Shown here: positions 1-5,451 of the stretch, piece after piece
Position numbering within the stretch: position 1 is the stretch's first letter
Layout: every line of letters starts with the position of its first letter
Assembly (NCBI GenBank): GCA_017442765.1
Contig: JAFRZC010000067.1
Coordinates: forward strand, 1 to 5,859
Direction: 5' to 3'
Length of the DNA stretch: 5,859 nucleotides
From: Prevotella sp.
Lineage (GTDB): Bacteria; Bacteroidota; Bacteroidia; Bacteroidales; Bacteroidaceae
Position numbers and translations under genes: made by a program
The notes under the pieces: model-generated
Databases searched by the model: none
What the model was told of the DNA's origin: nothing
Seen by the model: only the letters and a program-made list of their open reading frames with translations

Positions 1-28
1 ATAAAGTGATTCCACTTCAAAACATCAA

Positions 29-60
29 GACCCCGACCTGCAGAAATGCAAGCCGGGGCC
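29..60 (-). terminator. Hairpin terminator for the truncated minus-strand gene
   Basis: Read on the minus strand, GGCCCCGGCTTGCA pairs with TGCAGGTCGGGGTC over 14 bp (three G-U pairs) around a 4-nt loop. It lies about 25 nt past the stop codon of the adhesin-like fragment. The following tract is only moderately U-rich (TTGATGTTTTG). The pairing is perfect only if minus-strand RNA is assumed, which supports that direction. Confidence 0.7.
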
Positions 61-84
61 TATTTAATCCTGATACAATACTTT

Positions 85-282
85 TTACTCCTTAGTCTTC
101 AACTCCTTACCATTCACATATAGGTAGTGGCCATTGGACTTGATGTGCGAGGCATCGCCTGTAAATGATGTGATATAGGTGTCTGCTGTGAGATTCCAAG
201 TGCAGCCTTCGTCCAGCCTAACATCCATCTTGCCCGTCTCAGTCGAAACTGTGTTACCTGCGGCATTGGTGATCGGCCAAAA
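85..282 (-). pseudogene. C-terminal fragment of an adhesin/beta-helix-like surface protein, 5' end missing
   Basis: The frame that ends at the TAA at 85-87 is open back to an in-frame TAA at 283-285, giving about 65 residues. The peptide has the alternating polar/hydrophobic, Thr- and Asn-rich look of a beta-solenoid: it includes DVRLDEGCTWNLTADTYITS and ends SNGHYLYVNGKELKTKE. I recall similar C-termini on large secreted Bacteroidetes beta-helix or adhesin proteins, but this was not checked. No plausible start codon or upstream body is present, and the sequence character changes at about 275-285, so this reads as the tail of a gene broken by deletion or rearrangement. A terminator at 29-60 still follows it. 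I am confident the frame is a gene remnant and less sure of the family. Confidence 0.5.
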
Positions 283-388
283 TTATTCTGCGAAGCGGGC
301 GATTTATTCAGCAAAATACTATTCGCCACGTTTGCATGGCTATGTGTCCAGGATGTCATTCGGTTTCCGTTGGGCGGAACGGCTGTAA
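276..388 (+). pseudogene. Possible C-terminal fragment, resembling a formylglycine-generating-enzyme-like domain
   Basis: On the plus strand a frame from about 276 to the TAA at 386-388 encodes a short peptide ending SPRLHGYVSRMSFGFRWAERL minus its first residue. The S-P ... GFR pattern near the end resembles the C-termini of sulfatase-modifying-factor (formylglycine-generating enzyme) domains, in which a GFR motif sits just before the end. The upstream part of the same frame runs antisense through the adhesin-like fragment and is not part of it. The match is a few residues only, so this is a suggestion. It may equally be non-coding. Confidence 0.22.
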
Positions 389-420
389 TTATCTAAACAG
401 ATATACCTATTTCTGATTAA

Positions 421-434
421 CCTGCTTATGCAGG
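421..434. other. Small perfect hairpin
   Basis: CCTGC-TTAT-GCAGG is a 5-bp stem with a 4-nt loop, between the possible fragment ending at 388 and the promoter at 449. No T-run follows on either strand, so a terminator function is doubtful. Nothing else recognisable lies in 389-448. Confidence 0.25.
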
Positions 435-448
435 ACTTTGCTGGTGTG

Positions 449-507
449 CAATACTTAAAACACCGCGTTTTAGGTATTGCGTACCTTATTTATTTGTCGT
501 ACCTTTG
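449..507 (+). promoter_or_regulatory. Palindrome-containing Bacteroidetes promoter, copy 1
   Basis: CAATACTTAAAAC (449-461) and GTTTTAGGTATTG (467-479) form a 13-bp inverted repeat with one T-G position and a 5-nt centre. Its right end supplies TTG (477-479), followed after exactly 20 bp by TACCTTTG (500-507). This matches the Bacteroidetes sigma-ABfr pattern of -33 TTG and -7 TAnnTTTG. The palindrome overlaps the -33 element, so it could be an operator for a dimeric regulator; as RNA it would lie upstream of the transcript. The same design recurs at 5530-5589. It points at the ferritin-like remnant. Confidence 0.65.
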
Positions 508-569
508 CAGCCGAAATCGGCAACGAAATCACAGGTATAAAATTCATAAAGTATTTGTTTAGTTTAGTG

Positions 570-598
570 AGATGGCTGGCTGTGATGGTCAGCCATCT
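570..598 (+). promoter_or_regulatory. Leader hairpin enclosing the candidate start codon
   Basis: AGATGGCTG (570-578) pairs with CAGCCATCT (590-598) over 9 bp and can extend inward through G-U pairs. The ATG at 572-574 of the ferritin-like frame lies in the left arm, so in RNA the start would be base-paired. This could limit translation, or be an accident of the truncated gene. No partner sequence or regulator is visible. Confidence 0.3.
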
Positions 599-745
599 AT
601 TGCAAGCATCAATTTCGTAGACCAGTTCATTGACGAGCAGGTGGAAGAGGAGAAGACCGTGCGCGACATCCTGAACCTGTTCCGCCACCGCGACGGCCAT
701 ACCGTAGCCACCATCGACGACATCGTAGGAGCGGTGAAGGAGTAA
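572..745 (+). pseudogene. Ferritin-like protein, C-terminal remnant (57 aa)
   Basis: The frame runs from ATG 572 to TAA 743-745 and is closed upstream by an in-frame TAG at 560-562. Residues 14-30 read NFVDQFIDEQVEEEKTV, close to the last core helix of ferritins, where an EQVEEE-type segment is characteristic. The family is usually about 150-180 residues with four helices, and the first three helices carrying most iron ligands are missing here. The polypeptide then ends with a charged tail and a short amphipathic stretch (TIDDIVGAVKE). The codons and acidic helix look truly coding, so I read it as the decayed or recombined 3' end of a ferritin-like gene. It still has a good promoter about 65 nt upstream, so a small expressed protein cannot be excluded. 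Confidence 0.5.
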
Positions 746-788
746 GAAATCGATACTAAGGCGTGAAGGTTATTGAACCAAACGAAAA

Positions 789-824
789 AAATCCCGAGAG
801 CGAAGTCATTCCGCCTCGGGATTT
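789..824 (-). terminator. Rho-independent terminator of the DUF6261-like gene
   Basis: AAATCCCGAG (789-798) and CTCGGGATTT (815-824) are a perfect 10-bp inverted repeat with a 16-nt loop. Read on the minus strand the stem is followed by a run of seven T, and it begins 21 nt after the stop codon at 846. On the plus strand it lies 43 nt after the ferritin-like remnant and may also stop transcription from that side. Confidence 0.85.
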
Positions 825-845
825 AAGATTTTCTAAGATGTTTCT

Positions 846-1841
846 TTACTCCGGCGTCACCGGCGTAGGCTCCGGCTGCGGGGCGATGTACGCCAGCGAG
901 TACTCCTTCTTCGCATCGACCGCATCCGTCGGCTTCACGGCCACGCCTTTCAGCGTCAGGTACAGCCCCCCGACTTTCGAGGCCTTCGCGGCGAGCGAGA
1001 GGATGCGGTTGCTTCCGTCGGTGGCCACGGCGAAGGCCTTCTCGTTCTGCTCCACGATGGTCTGCCACGTGGCGAACTCGGGCACGGAGTAGCGGTGGTT
1101 GCCCACGACCTCCGACGAGACCAGCACCGTGGGCAGCGACTTCGACTGCTTGATCTGGTCGTCTATCTTCTTGTACTCCGCGTTCAGCACGGCGGCCAGG
1201 CTCTCCAGCTCGGGCGCGGCGCCGGTCACGATGAGCGCATTAGTCAGCTCCACATAGTCGGCAAACACCACGTCCATCGCCTCGCGGGCAGCCTTCAGCT
1301 CGCCCTTCACGCGGGTGGCGTCCTCTGCGCTGCGCTGGCTCATCAGCGTGCTGATCTCCATCGTCAGCATGGCGAACCGCCTGTTGGCCTCCAGCAGCCC
1401 CATCGCCGTCAGACCGGCGGTCAGGTCGGCCTCCTGGAACCGCTGCTCCATGTTCGTCACCTTCTCATTCTCGGCCACCAGCGCCTCCGACGTGCGGAAG
1501 CCGATGTCCGTGAACACCTGATGCACCCTGCGCCCGTGGATGGCCATCGACGCATCGGGCATCCGCGCCCACTGCTTCGACACCTGCTCGATGACCTGCC
1601 CCCACACGTCGCGCTCCTCGTCCTTCTCGGCGATGGTCTGCGTCGAGAGGCTCGACAGCGACCGCTGGTAGGCGTCGTCCAGCGTCTGGAACGCATGGTG
1701 GAACGTCTGCGACATCGTCAGCCACTGCTGGTTCTCCGTCTCCTGGCCGCCGTTCAGGTCGTCCGTCTTGCGCATCGCAGCCACGTAGAACGCGTTGGGA
1801 GCCGAATCCCAGCCAGCCTTGTTGATTTTTGTCTTTCCCAT
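846..1841 (-). CDS. DUF6261-family helical protein (331 aa)
   Basis: The protein has no enzyme motif, signal peptide or membrane segment that I can see, and no cysteine. Residues 40-235 are almost wholly helical and rich in Glu, Ala and Gln. The stretch from about 145 to 235 (TAMGLLEANRRFAMLTME, then TRVKGELKAAREAMD, then AVLNAEYKKIDDQI) matches my recollection of the DUF6261 family, a Bacteroidetes-specific four-helix-bundle family of unknown function. Residues 240-318 look beta-rich, and the end is a short Pro-rich tail (PQPEPTPVTPE). The start at 1839-1841 is the first ATG of the frame and precedes a Lys-rich N-terminus. The gene is clearly richer in G+C than its flanks, suggesting a separate history. 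It is transcribed alone, ends in a strong terminator, and has a 42-bp repeat array directly upstream. Its role is unknown. Confidence 0.8.
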   Translation of the reverse strand: MGKTKINKAGWDSAPNAFYVAAMRKTDDLNGGQETENQQWLTMSQTFHHAFQTLDDAYQRSLSSLSTQTIAEKDEERDVWGQVIEQVSKQWARMPDASMAIHGRRVHQVFTDIGFRTSEALVAENEKVTNMEQRFQEADLTAGLTAMGLLEANRRFAMLTMEISTLMSQRSAEDATRVKGELKAAREAMDVVFADYVELTNALIVTGAAPELESLAAVLNAEYKKIDDQIKQSKSLPTVLVSSEVVGNHRYSVPEFATWQTIVEQNEKAFAVATDGSNRILSLAAKASKVGGLYLTLKGVAVKPTDAVDAKKEYSLAYIAPQPEPTPVTPE

Positions 1842-1885
1842 ATTCTATTACACTTTAAACTTTGATAAATATTTTACTTTCTGCG

Positions 1886-2108
1886 TCGCCGACCGCTCAA
1901 ACACGGTGAAAACTTTTCCCGAGAGCCTCGCCGACCGCTCAAACTCCATGAATTTTTTTCAAAACAGCCTCGCCGAGTGCTCAAACTCGGTGTTTTCTTC
2001 TGAAAAGTACGTCGCCGACCGCTCGTCCTGCCACTTTCCAAAACTTTTGGCCCTCGCCGACCGCTCGTCCTCAGTGTCCGAAAAACTTTTCACTCTCGCC
2101 GACTGCTC
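1886..2108. repeat. Six-copy 42-bp-period array with a 13-bp conserved core
   Basis: The core TCGCCGACCGCTC starts at 1886, 1928, 1970, 2012, 2054 and 2096, every interval being exactly 42 bp. Copies 1, 2, 4 and 5 are identical in the core; copy 3 has GT and copy 6 CT in place of CC at core positions 8-9. The 29-bp spacers are diverged and AT-rich, though AACTTTT recurs in three of them. Copies 1-3 continue with AAAC and copies 4-5 with GTCC, so there are two subtypes. A very weak seventh copy could sit in register at 1844-1856, just before the DUF6261-like ATG. The period equals 14 codons and also four turns of B-DNA. The array fills the 5' region of that gene and may be its regulatory or structural upstream element. 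Confidence 0.9.
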
Positions 2109-2173
2109 CGCGGTGCACAGGCGGAGGGCGTCCGTCCTTTTGATGGTTTGACATGTTCATACTATCCGCTATT

Positions 2174-2181
2174 TATCTTTG
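2174..2181 (+). promoter_or_regulatory. Weak candidate -7 box
   Basis: TATCTTTG fits TAnnTTTG. A TTTG at 2147-2150 lies 23 bp upstream, longer than the usual 19-21 bp. No credible plus-strand gene follows, so this may be chance. Confidence 0.2.
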
Positions 2182-2243
2182 TTATAATTCCTTTTTATGA
2201 TGAATCTGTTTCTTGGGTAAAGAGGCGCGAAGCACCTTCATAA

Positions 2244-2342
2244 TCAAACAATCCATCTTAGGGGAACCACTCCTTGCGCGACATTGTCGAAAACTACCAA
2301 TGCCCACGCCTCTAATGGGAGTGAGCTGGCAGCCTTCGTCAT
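2244..2342 (-). CDS. Candidate small ORF or gene remnant (32 aa), uncertain
   Basis: ATG at 2340-2342 opens a 32-residue frame ending at TGA 2244-2246. It has a hydrophobic middle (LEAWALVVFDNVAQGVVPLR) and ends RWIV. The same frame is open further upstream to about 2394 without an ATG. Immediately after the stop, another minus-strand frame continues with a basic peptide (MKVLRASLPKKQIHHKKEL). This could be one frameshifted relic or a short conserved element. No promoter of the TAnnTTTG type is visible on this strand nearby. I do not recognise a family. Confidence 0.2.
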   Translation of the reverse strand: MTKAASSLPLEAWALVVFDNVAQGVVPLRWIV

Positions 2343-2431
2343 TCGCGCTTGTTGTTGTGGTTCTAATAAGATGGTGCGAAAAACTGTTGGCTCTTTACCT
2401 CAATAAATCAAATTCTTTTGCAAAATTACAT

Positions 2432-2468
2432 AAAAAACCCGATAGCACTGCAACGCCAACGGGATTTT
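2432..2468 (-). terminator. Probable terminator of the restriction-modification operon
   Basis: CCCG (2438-2441) pairs with CGGG (2460-2463), flanked by an A-run on the left and ATTTT on the right. Read on the minus strand the stem is followed by six T. It begins about 40 nt after the glycosylase stop codon. The GC stem is short and the loop is 18 nt, so strength is uncertain, but its position suits the operon end. Confidence 0.5.
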
Positions 2469-2505
2469 ATGATTTATTTGCTAAAATGTATGGAACAACT
2501 ATTAA

Positions 2506-3153
2506 TCACTTTGCCTTAGTGAGATCTGTTTCTAAGAAGTCCTTTATTGGCTGTTTTGTAAGACCTGTGTCTAAGGCTCGATAAAGGTATCTGGCACCAA
2601 TTGATGTATAAGGTTTCCATTTCTTGCATCTCTTCTCGATGCTCGCCCTATCGAATTTCTTGGTGTTATATAACCAACGGTATGCCTGCAGAAATGCCCC
2701 ATCCTCAAATGGCAAAACGTCATCACGTCGAAGAAAGAAAAGAAGATACATCTTTGCAGTCCAACTTCCAATACCTTTAATTGACGTCAGATGTTTCATG
2801 ACATCTTCGTCTGATAAACTTGAAAAAAGCTCGAAGTCGATTTCTCTGTTTGCTACTTTTTCAGCAAGGCTATGAATGAATACAGCTTTGGCGTTCGATA
2901 GTCCGACACCTCTCAAATCCTCTATGTTGAGTCTTATTATAGAATCAGGGGTAATATGATTGTTGCATATTGCTTCCAAACGATTGAAAATTACTTTCTT
3001 TACGGCAGCGGAAACCATTTGGCCAACGATCTCTCTAACTATAAAGTGAAAACTATCGCTGTATTGGCGTATTTCCAACTCGCCAATAGCTTCAATGACC
3101 TTAGCCAATCGTTTGTCTTTAGCTTTAAGTTGATGAATTGCGTTCTCGTCCAT
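2506..3153 (-). CDS. AlkA-like DNA-3-methyladenine glycosylase (HhH-GPD superfamily), third gene of the R-M operon
   Basis: Enzymes of this family cut the N-glycosidic bond of alkylated or otherwise abnormal bases, leaving an abasic site for base excision repair. Visible features, in order: IVGQMVSAAVKKVIFNRL at 42-59 (family form IxGQQxS), LRGVGLSNAKA at 80-90, the helix-hairpin-helix LTSIKGIGSWTAKMYLLF at 122-139, a catalytic Asp at 151 in LPFEDGAF, and WKPYTSIGARYLYR at 179-192, matching the WxPYRS-type segment. At 215 residues it has the length of compact bacterial members without the AlkA N-terminal domain. It has only two cysteines, so no iron-sulfur cluster of the Nth/MutY/MIG type. 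Its ATG directly follows the TGA of the methylase, implying translational coupling. The usual GQQ reads GQM. Its substrate is not evident; deaminated 5-methylcytosine mismatches or 3-methylcytosine left by the methylase are inferred candidates. Confidence 0.88.
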   Translation of the reverse strand: MDENAIHQLKAKDKRLAKVIEAIGELEIRQYSDSFHFIVREIVGQMVSAAVKKVIFNRLEAICNNHITPDSIIRLNIEDLRGVGLSNAKAVFIHSLAEKVANREIDFELFSSLSDEDVMKHLTSIKGIGSWTAKMYLLFFLRRDDVLPFEDGAFLQAYRWLYNTKKFDRASIEKRCKKWKPYTSIGARYLYRALDTGLTKQPIKDFLETDLTKAK

Positions 3154-4290
3154 TCAGAAAAGTTCCATTTGTACCACTTCGCTTTGTCTTTTACGTTTTC
3201 CGTCCAGCATTTCGAGTGCTTCGCGGACGCTCTCGCCTATTATCTTTGCAAAAATTACTGGAACGGCGTTTCCTATTTGCAATTGAACCTCACGCTTGTT
3301 GTTGCCGGTGAATACCCAGTCATCAGGAAAGGTCTGCAAACGGGCGTACTCCCTCGCCGTGAAGGGACGAAGTCTGCTGGCACTCACGCGCCATAGTTTC
3401 GCCGTTGATTCAGGGTTGCGCACGAAGAGGGCTTCGTCTCTGTTCTTGTCGATTCGCGTGGCTTCGACGTGGCCCTGCGCCCAGCCCCATACAGTAGCTG
3501 TGTCAACGGCAGGGAACGGAGCGTCGAACGTTCTGATAGGCGTGCCTTCGGAGGCGGTGCGGCTGAATCGGACGGGGATTGCTTCCTCTGTTTCATCGAA
3601 AGGCTCATGCGTCTCATTGTGGACGTAGCTGTCGAAGCCCCACTGCGGGTCATGGTTCGGCAATTGGATGTTGAGGTCTTGTCCAAGGTCGTAAATGAAG
3701 TCACGGATGCCTGTTTCGCGGTGAGGCATCGGGAATGCGTAGTGGGATAGCGTGTCGCCACGGTAGGCGATGAAGATAAAGCGGCGGCGCGTCTGCGGAA
3801 CGCCGTAGTTTGAGACGCGGAAGAATTGGAATCGGGTAGTGTAGCCAATCTCGGCCATTTCCTCGGCAATTTGAACGGCAAACGGCTTGCGGGTGACGGG
3901 ATGCATCATCGTTCGGAGGTTGAGCACGTTCTCCATGACCACGACGCGGGGTTTCATGATGTTAGCAATGCGCACAACCTGTTTGTAAAGCTGATTGCGC
4001 TCGTCGTTTTCGTCGCGATTGCCACCAAGCGAGAATCCCTGACAGGGGAATCCGGCCAAAAGCACGTCAAGACCCTCGCGGAAATCGGGCGTATATTCGC
4101 AGACATCCTGGCAAAGCACATCCCAATCGGGGCGGTTCTGCCTGAGTGTGTTGACAGCGTAATCGAGAATGTCGCTCGACTGCGTATGAATGAACCCCGC
4201 CTTCTCGAAACCCAAATCAAGACCACCAGCACCCGAGAAAAGTCCCAAGTAGGTGTAGCTGCTTCTTTCGTTTTGCTGAACTGTGAACAT
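3154..4290 (-). CDS. Type II C5-cytosine DNA methyltransferase (378 aa)
   Basis: It transfers a methyl group from S-adenosylmethionine to C5 of a cytosine in a specific DNA sequence, protecting host DNA from the partner endonuclease. All main motifs are present: motif I LGLFSGAGGLDLGFEKAG (15-32), motif IV GFPCQGFS (80-87) with catalytic Cys83, motif VI MENV (119-122), motif VIII QTRRRFIFIA (166-175), motif IX RPFTAREYARLQTFPDDW (308-325) and motif X QIGNAVP (338-344). The target recognition domain lies between about 176 and 300; I cannot read its specificity. Length is typical. The ATG overlaps the stop codon of the endonuclease gene as TAATG, and the TGA abuts the ATG of the glycosylase gene. 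The order is thus R-M-repair on one transcript. No frameshift or missing residue is seen, so it should be active. Confidence 0.97.
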   Translation of the reverse strand: MFTVQQNERSSYTYLGLFSGAGGLDLGFEKAGFIHTQSSDILDYAVNTLRQNRPDWDVLCQDVCEYTPDFREGLDVLLAGFPCQGFSLGGNRDENDERNQLYKQVVRIANIMKPRVVVMENVLNLRTMMHPVTRKPFAVQIAEEMAEIGYTTRFQFFRVSNYGVPQTRRRFIFIAYRGDTLSHYAFPMPHRETGIRDFIYDLGQDLNIQLPNHDPQWGFDSYVHNETHEPFDETEEAIPVRFSRTASEGTPIRTFDAPFPAVDTATVWGWAQGHVEATRIDKNRDEALFVRNPESTAKLWRVSASRLRPFTAREYARLQTFPDDWVFTGNNKREVQLQIGNAVPVIFAKIIGESVREALEMLDGKRKRQSEVVQMELF

Positions 4291-5171
4291 TATTCCGCTT
4301 CTTCAAGTTTGGGTATGTCGGGAATGTAGGCCACGCGCTCCTTCGGCTTGCGTTTCTTGCAGGCATCAAAGATGTTTGTCAGCGTAACGAGCTTGTTGGG
4401 CTTAGACTTGCGGTTTGTCTCGTCAATCAGCGAGTAGTAGAATGAATTGTTGTACTTGTCAGTCCTTACAATCTGCTCCTTCACGTTCTTGGCCTCTGGG
4501 CGTTTAGCCAATGCGCTCTTCTTGAGGACGAGAATCTGATGCAGATGGAAAAACTCAAGTTGTGAATTGAGCGGATTGGGATATGTGTACATCTTGCGGT
4601 GACGCACGGATCCTTCGCCGTATGGGCCGTGATTGTATTCCGTGAAGTTTGAATACTTGGCCTCCTTATGAAGCTCGAAATCGTAGTTGATGAAGTCGCC
4701 ATCGAGAATGATAAGCGTGATTATCTTGTCGCTTTCGGGCGAAAGAAGCGCGAAAAGATAGTAGCAAGGCACGATGTTTGTGTCACCGCCGACCTTAACC
4801 ATCGCTTTGCCGCAAGGGAGGCAGCTATTGTAGTCGATGGTCATGCCGCGAGGGTCTTTGCCCTTGTCGTTCTGAATGAGCTTCTTGATTTCAAGTCCGA
4901 CGATGAGACCAGTCTTCTTGTCACGCACCACTAAGTCGGGCGTGGTCAGCTGGCCAGAGTGGAATACCTCAAATGTGTCGGGAAGCGTCTTCTTTATTTC
5001 ATCCTCAATCCAGCAGTCAAAGGGGTCGTCCTGCACTGTGCCAACAACACTTGCAGGACGGAGTTTAACGGGGATTCCATCTGCCGTATTCTTTGAAATC
5101 AGTCCACGGTATATGGCCAATATGATGTCGGTCTCGTTGAACATACTATTCATTTTCATATCGTTTATCAT
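4290..5171 (-). CDS. Type II restriction endonuclease, PD-(D/E)XK fold (293 aa)
   Basis: The protein carries TTPDLVVRDKKTGLIVGLEIKK, in which Pro78-Asp79, then Glu94-Ile95-Lys96, form a PD-(D/E)XK metal-binding catalytic site on the usual two strands. Glu56 or Glu58 in the preceding helix may complete it. A conserved-looking segment DYNSCLPCG (113-121) follows, and I vaguely associate this with NgoPII/NgoBV-type enzymes, without confidence. The C-terminal third is basic (SLIDETNRKSKPNK, KKRKPKERV), suiting DNA contact. The gene overlaps the methylase start by one base (TAATG), which with the PD-(D/E)XK site makes it the cognate nuclease. ATGs at codons 1, 5, 7 and 10 all lie close to the promoter; codon 1 is taken, but a later start is possible. 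No controller-protein gene is seen. Confidence 0.88.
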   Translation of the reverse strand: MINDMKMNSMFNETDIILAIYRGLISKNTADGIPVKLRPASVVGTVQDDPFDCWIEDEIKKTLPDTFEVFHSGQLTTPDLVVRDKKTGLIVGLEIKKLIQNDKGKDPRGMTIDYNSCLPCGKAMVKVGGDTNIVPCYYLFALLSPESDKIITLIILDGDFINYDFELHKEAKYSNFTEYNHGPYGEGSVRHRKMYTYPNPLNSQLEFFHLHQILVLKKSALAKRPEAKNVKEQIVRTDKYNNSFYYSLIDETNRKSKPNKLVTLTNIFDACKKRKPKERVAYIPDIPKLEEAE

Positions 5172-5191
5172 TTATGTTATGAATTTGGCGA

Positions 5192-5199
5192 CAAAGTTA
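5192..5199 (-). promoter_or_regulatory. -7 box of the restriction-modification operon promoter
   Basis: On the minus strand TAACTTTG fits the Bacteroidetes -7 consensus TAnnTTTG and lies about 20 nt upstream of the endonuclease ATG at 5169-5171. No good -33 TTG sits 19-21 bp away; one lies 12 bp off. It would give a very short leader ahead of all three coupled genes. Confidence 0.55.
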
Positions 5200-5251
5200 A
5201 GCATTTTATTTCAATTATTGTTCGCTTTGCCCGTTAAAGATGCAAAAAGCA

Positions 5252-5282
5252 GGCGAAGATGCATCGTTTTGCTATCTTCGCC
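5252..5282 (-). terminator. Rho-independent terminator upstream of the R-M operon
   Basis: GGCGAAGAT (5252-5260) and ATCTTCGCC (5274-5282) form a perfect 9-bp stem with a 13-nt loop. On the minus strand it is followed, after TGC, by TTTTT. It lies immediately after the stop of the 18-codon ORF and about 50 nt before the operon's -7 box, insulating the operon from transcription to its right. Confidence 0.75.
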
Positions 5283-5285
5283 CGC

Positions 5286-5342
5286 CTAAATCGGCTCCCA
5301 ACAATTCGCGTTAAACATTGTTATCACCTCACTCTTTCTCAT
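5286..5342 (-). CDS. Possible 18-aa small ORF
   Basis: The frame MRKSEVITMFNANCWEPI stops at 5286-5288, only 3 nt before the terminator stem. The frame is open much further upstream, but those ATGs lie at or before the likely -7 box at 5444-5451 and would not be in the transcript. An internal ATG (codon 9) is an alternative start. No homologue is recognised and no ribosome binding site is clear. Confidence 0.25.
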   Translation of the reverse strand: MRKSEVITMFNANCWEPI

Positions 5343-5443
5343 CGCTGGAATCTCATAATCGGTTGCAAGGACGGTGCAAGCTGAGAGCAATGGAGCACGC
5401 TCCAATTGCCGAGGCGCAGCCCGTTCTCGCACACTTTTGCATG

Positions 5444-5451
5444 CAAAGTTA
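5444..5451 (-). promoter_or_regulatory. -7 box of the candidate short transcript
   Basis: TAACTTTG on the minus strand is identical to the -7 box of the R-M operon promoter. A TTG is present upstream but at 23 bp spacing rather than 19-21. It is the only promoter-like signal for the terminated unit at 5245-5437. I see nothing recognisable in 5452-5529. Confidence 0.45.

Larger units (their letters stand above)
2109..2505. other. Intergenic region without a convincing gene
   Basis: About 400 bases lie between the repeat array and the stop codon of the glycosylase gene. The left part is GC-rich (2109-2140), and the rest mixed. Both strands have short open frames: plus 2213-2584 runs into antisense of the glycosylase and shows no family features; the minus-strand frame at 2244-2342 is listed separately. 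A TATCTTTG at 2174-2181 and a terminator-like hairpin at 2432-2468 are the only regulatory signals I see. The minus-strand frames look protein-like in patches, so a decayed gene or a multicopy element is possible. Confidence 0.5.
5245..5437 (-). ncRNA. Candidate short structured transcript (about 190 nt)
   Basis: A TAACTTTG -7 box at 5444-5451 and a terminator at 5252-5282 define a minus-strand unit with no long gene in it. Two internal hairpins are visible: CAATGGAGC/GCTCCAATTG at 5388-5408 (one bulge) and TTGCA/TGCAA at 5363-5379. With the terminator stem this makes three stems. It also contains an 18-codon ORF ending at the terminator, so the product could be a small RNA, a leader-type peptide, or both. 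No known RNA family is recognised. It lies just upstream of the R-M operon, in the same direction but separated by the terminator. Confidence 0.4.

Noticed and set aside
114..359. Minus-strand 81-aa ORF with ATG start
   Set aside because: It is in a different frame from the adhesin-like tail, has low-complexity Ser/Gln/Pro content and no family features.
1886..2108. CRISPR array
   Set aside because: The conserved core is only 13 bp, not palindromic, with related rather than unique spacers and no cas genes in the window.
2213..2584. Plus-strand 123-aa protein
   Set aside because: Its second half is antisense to the glycosylase gene, and the first half shows no domain, signal or codon pattern of a real gene.
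2506..3153. Vsr-type mismatch endonuclease or Nth/MutY iron-sulfur glycosylase
   Set aside because: The motifs are those of HhH-GPD glycosylases of the AlkA branch, and the four-cysteine cluster is absent.
3296..4329. Plus-strand ORFs over the methylase gene
   Set aside because: They are antisense to a gene with all C5-methylase motifs and contain none of their own.
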